A stretch of 64,000 nt of DNA, from the NCBI GenBank assembly GCA_945900785.1, contig CAMDJM010000011.1, forward strand, positions 1 through 64,000, read 5' to 3'. Numbering within the stretch: the stretch's first letter is position 1; each line of letters starts with the position of its first letter. The notes under the pieces were generated by a model. That model made no database searches. It was not told where the DNA came from and saw nothing but the letters and a program-made list of their open reading frames with translations. The position numbers were made by a program, and so were the translations under genes. This document shows, piece after piece, positions 61,124 to 64,000 of this stretch. The DNA comes from Akkermansia muciniphila (GTDB lineage: Bacteria; Verrucomicrobiota; Verrucomicrobiia; Verrucomicrobiales; V1-33).

Positions 61124-62287
61124 CTATGCTGGAAAAAGCCCGATAGTCGCTACCACCTCCTCGCTCTCCGTGTCATTGACCCACGAAATCGAGGGCCAAA
61201 TCTTTAAAGCGCGGACAATCCCGCTGCCAATGCCGCGAAAGTTGAGAAGATCAGGTGCGAACGAGGCCAATAGAACGTTGCGGCTTCGACGAATGCCCCG
61301 TCGAATTTGACTGACCGTTAGACTATTCGGCAATTTGCCCGGGCTGCGGATTTCTATCCGATCATCGAAAATGAACAGCTTGATGGAATCCTTGATGAAA
61401 TAGTCGCGGTGAATCAAGGCGTTGACCAGCAACTCCTCAAAAACCGTTTCTGAGATTTCAGGGTGTCCAGTCTGGTTGAACGACCCCTCTCCTTGAATTC
61501 TGGAATTCCAGCGCTTGAAGAAACCGAGTCCTTCGTCGAATTGCTCGCCCAATGCGCCTGTGATCTGGCGTTGATCGTGCCATTCGGTCGATGCGCGTTC
61601 GGTGCCTTTGAACCATACGGCATCGATCTTCATTTCAGGTAGAAGAACCCGGAGGCGTCTGCCGAAAAGCAGCAATCCGGCCACCGTTACGCGGCCGGAG
61701 TTCACCAGTTCCAGGTTTTCGAGGGTCCTCTGGTAGGCCTCGCCGTTTTCCTTCCGATCTGGCGGCAATTCAGAATATTTAGTCGCGTAAAACCTATCGA
61801 AACGCTGGTGGTCAAAGTCCTCCAGTGTCGAGGCTGCAACGACTTGGCTTTCAGCGTAGAGCTTCTCCCCCGACTGGAATAACCGCGCTAGCTCTTCAGG
61901 GCTCTGCACCCGCCGTTTGTCCGGCCCATTCTTCACCCAATACACGCCCTTGTTGTCGCAATAGGGTTTGGACGGACCATTGGCTATCTTGATGACGACA
62001 ACGATACCGTCACCCGTGGGAATCGACTTCGACAGAATAGAGAATGGGGGGCGAACACTGTCCCAAGCGACTTTCGCCATGTCCTCGCCGACCTTCTCTG
62101 CCTCTTCGCCAGTTAGTCCGGCGATGGAGCCGTCTTTTTCGACACCGACGAAGATTCGGCCTCCTCCACTGTTGGCGAATGCAACGATCTCGCCCGCCAT
62201 CTTGGCGTCAGCCGAAGGCTCGCGTTTAAATTGCCGCGTGCTGTCTTCTCCAAGGAGTATTTGGTTTCTCAGTTCGAACTCTTCCAT
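61124..62287 (-). CDS. AlbA_2 (Schlafen-type) ATP-binding protein
   Basis: A 387-aa protein. The N-terminal AlbA_2 domain is about 5-130: EDSTRQFKREPSADAKMAGEIVAFANSGGGRIFVGVEKDGSIAGL. The middle part links to a GHKL-type ATPase-like domain: VFEELLVNALIHRDYFIKDSIKLFIFDDRIEIRSPGKLP, the NAxxHRDY signature of RecG-like putative transcriptional regulators. A winged part (ISWVNDTESEEVVATI) ends it. The start overlaps the 3' end of the ATPase gene by 19 bp, so the two are coupled. Proteins of this kind occur as regulators and in defence modules; a nucleic-acid-binding sensor role is inference. Confidence 0.88.
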   Translation of the reverse strand: MEEFELRNQILLGEDSTRQFKREPSADAKMAGEIVAFANSGGGRIFVGVEKDGSIAGLTGEEAEKVGEDMAKVAWDSVRPPFSILSKSIPTGDGIVVVIKIANGPSKPYCDNKGVYWVKNGPDKRRVQSPEELARLFQSGEKLYAESQVVAASTLEDFDHQRFDRFYATKYSELPPDRKENGEAYQRTLENLELVNSGRVTVAGLLLFGRRLRVLLPEMKIDAVWFKGTERASTEWHDQRQITGALGEQFDEGLGFFKRWNSRIQGEGSFNQTGHPEISETVFEELLVNALIHRDYFIKDSIKLFIFDDRIEIRSPGKLPNSLTVSQIRRGIRRSRNVLLASFAPDLLNFRGIGSGIVRALKIWPSISWVNDTESEEVVATIGLFPA

Positions 62288-64000
62288 AATTGATAAATTT
62301 CTTTTCTGCGCCGGAATGCGTCTTCGCCACCTTCCATCACAGTGACGATGCGCTTTTGGATGTCCTTGTCGTCGATGCTGCCATGGTCAAAGGAAAAGGA
62401 TTCCCCTTCCTTCCGGCATACGATGGCCTGCTCCGCATCACCAAGCACCGGGATGTTGGGATTGTGGGTGGCGAAAATAAACTGCGTCAGTTCCTTCCGC
62501 TTCAGTAATTGGCGGATGAAGTGGCTATATAGCGTTTCGTTGTCCAGATCGTCTTCCGGCTGGTCGATGAGAATGACCGGGTGCCGCTGAAGATGCATGA
62601 GAATATGCAGGATCACCGTTGCCCGCTGCCCGAGCGAAAAATCCCCCAAGGGCTTCTGGTGGAACAGGATGACCGTTTCATCCGGCGTCCGGAAACTCAG
62701 GAAATCTGCCAGATGCTCCAGCAACGTGGAGCGCACCTTTACAGCAGCGTTTTCACTCAGATGCTTCTCCAGGTCTGTTCGGGCTTGATACAGCTCTCGG
62801 CCATCCACAAACGCGTCCTGTATTGTGTCGTAGGATGGTCCCTGCAAACCGGACCCCCGGAACTTGGAGCGAAGGAAGTCACCGAACGCGCTGCGCTTGC
62901 CTTTGAAGGCCGTCTGAAGACGAATTTCCTGTGGAAGTTCCGATTCGAGGCGACGCACCTCGGCTTCACGCTCCGTGAACCTTTCCCGCCAGAAATCGTG
63001 CAGCTTGTTGACCGCCGCGCCCAGCAGGTCACGCGCCGCTTGCTCGGTTTTGGCACGCTGGGCACCTGCCGCCAGCAGCTTCACCAACTGATCAAGCTGG
63101 GACTTCTTCTTGCGGAACAGGTCCAAATCGAGCTGGGGTTCGTTCAGGGTCTTTTGAAGCTCGGCCACCTCCTGCTTCATCTCGTCCTGCACCGGTGCCA
63201 GTTTTTGAAGCGCCTCGCCTACCGCAGTGAATGCTGCCCGCAGGGTTTGGAGCGCCGCTCGAGCGGTCGACTTGGCCTCGTCGGACTTTGCTTTTGCCGC
63301 AGCGAGGTCGGCTGCAATGGGTTCGCTCCGCTTGGATTTCAGCACCGGGAAGGCCTCATCCGCTTCGTCCCAATCTGCTGACTCCTTGAGGTTTGTGCCC
63401 AGCTCCTTCAATGCCTGTTGCCATATCACAATCACCTGCCGGTCCCCATCAAAGAGAGTCATATCGGCGAGCTTCTTGTCCACGCCCTTGTCCGTGAAGA
63501 CTTGAAGCTGTGCATCCAGTTCGTTCTTCTCCTTTTGCAGCGCGGCGATCTTTTCCGTGGCTTCCAATGTCTCTTTCAGTTGCCGGGCCGCTTGGCGCAC
63601 GCCTTCGATGAGCGCCGCCTCTTCCTGCGGCTTTGGATCGAGCCGGTCCGCCAGCAGCTTGTCCAGAAAGCTCTCGTCGAACGATTCCGAGCGGGTCGAA
63701 AGGTCCTTCTGCCCAAAGTAGAGAATGTCTTTCAGGATCGAGCCGGGAGAGATGTCGCGATAAACGCCATCCAAATAAACCGAAGGCTGGCCGGTGCGTT
63801 CGCGTTCGATCCGCACTTCACGACCGAATTCATCCACCGCTTCCACCACGACCTTGCCCGCAGGGGAAAGCATCCGATCCACTAGACCCGACTTGTAGCG
63901 ATCATCCGAGACTTCGCGGAAACCCAAGGCATGACGGAGGCATTCGATTACCGCCGACTTGCCATTCCCTCTCGGACCAATCAGGCAGTTCAATGAGGCG
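62269..64000 (-). CDS. SMC/RecN-like ATPase (TrlF-like), N-terminus beyond the window
   Basis: The frame is open to the right edge, and residues before the first visible start read ASLNCLIGPRGNGKS, so the gene begins outside. Walker A is GPRGNGKS. A long coiled coil occupies the middle (about 130-380 of the visible part). The ABC signature is FSLGQRATVILHIL, Walker B is HPVILIDQPEDDLDN, and the switch His is in FIFATHNPNIPVLGD. LIDQPEDDLDNETLY and GFREVSDDRYKSGLVDRML are features I associate with TrlF-type PHP-ATPase proteins. Whether a PHP nuclease domain precedes it cannot be seen. It is translationally coupled to the AlbA_2 gene. Confidence 0.85.
   Translation of the reverse strand, partial: ASLNCLIGPRGNGKSAVIECLRHALGFREVSDDRYKSGLVDRMLSPAGKVVVEAVDEFGREVRIERERTGQPSVYLDGVYRDISPGSILKDILYFGQKDLSTRSESFDESFLDKLLADRLDPKPQEEAALIEGVRQAARQLKETLEATEKIAALQKEKNELDAQLQVFTDKGVDKKLADMTLFDGDRQVIVIWQQALKELGTNLKESADWDEADEAFPVLKSKRSEPIAADLAAAKAKSDEAKSTARAALQTLRAAFTAVGEALQKLAPVQDEMKQEVAELQKTLNEPQLDLDLFRKKKSQLDQLVKLLAAGAQRAKTEQAARDLLGAAVNKLHDFWRERFTEREAEVRRLESELPQEIRLQTAFKGKRSAFGDFLRSKFRGSGLQGPSYDTIQDAFVDGRELYQARTDLEKHLSENAAVKVRSTLLEHLADFLSFRTPDETVILFHQKPLGDFSLGQRATVILHILMHLQRHPVILIDQPEDDLDNETLYSHFIRQLLKRKELTQFIFATHNPNIPVLGDAEQAIVCRKEGESFSFDHGSIDDKDIQKRIVTVMEGGEDAFRRRKEIYQLWKSSN

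Overview
The window looks like chromosome of a high-GC member of the Verrucomicrobia (PVC superphylum). The main reason is four pairs of genes encoding a planctomycete-type cytochrome c/DUF1549/DUF1553 protein and a Tat-exported DUF1501 protein. Supporting signs are an arylsulfatase, a lamin-tail/CotH giant protein, a redoxin/copper-monooxygenase/EF-hand fusion and a bacterial SET protein. The genus cannot be fixed from sequence reading alone.

Layout. 1-2634 is the edge of a phage-like or integrative element: a leftward early operon, a divergent repressor with an operator region, a ribbon-helix-helix protein with its own repeat array, and tandem 11-bp repeats, all abutting the 3' end of a tRNA-Ser(CGA) gene (2661-2750). 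2.9-8.0 kb holds a HupE/UreJ protein, a frameshifted coiled-coil gene, an ECF sigma/anti-sigma operon and a YdeP-type molybdopterin oxidoreductase. 8.2-11.6 kb is a GH9 glycoside hydrolase gene broken by two in-frame stops. 11.9-23.1 kb carries a sulfatase, two PilT-like ATPases, two small membrane proteins, a SET protein, an AEC transporter, an endonuclease/phosphatase protein, a Fic protein, a truncated hsdR and aspS.

23.3-45.9 kb is the core of the window. Two PSD1/DUF1501 pairs run leftward, the redoxin/copper fusion runs rightward, and two more pairs run rightward, one of them split by a VapBC toxin-antitoxin module. A beta-propeller protein closes the array. These proteins are almost all predicted to be exported and probably work together at or outside the inner membrane on an unknown substrate.

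45.9-54.4 kb mixes intact genes (ADP-ribosylglycohydrolase, FolB, ECF sigma factor with a possible partner, WalJ-type metallo-beta-lactamase, a copper/heavy-metal cassette with a P1B ATPase) with gene fragments: an SDR piece, a duplicated PSD1 piece, and pieces of ispE, zwf and nrtA. It also holds a 93-bp MITE with perfect 17-bp inverted ends and a TTAG duplication. 54.6-60.7 kb is one gene for a 2042-residue lamin-tail/CotH surface protein. 61.1-64.0 kb is a two-gene operon (SMC-like ATPase, cut by the window edge, and an AlbA_2 ATP-binding protein) that could be a defence module.

No rRNA, CRISPR array, integrase or transposase gene was found.
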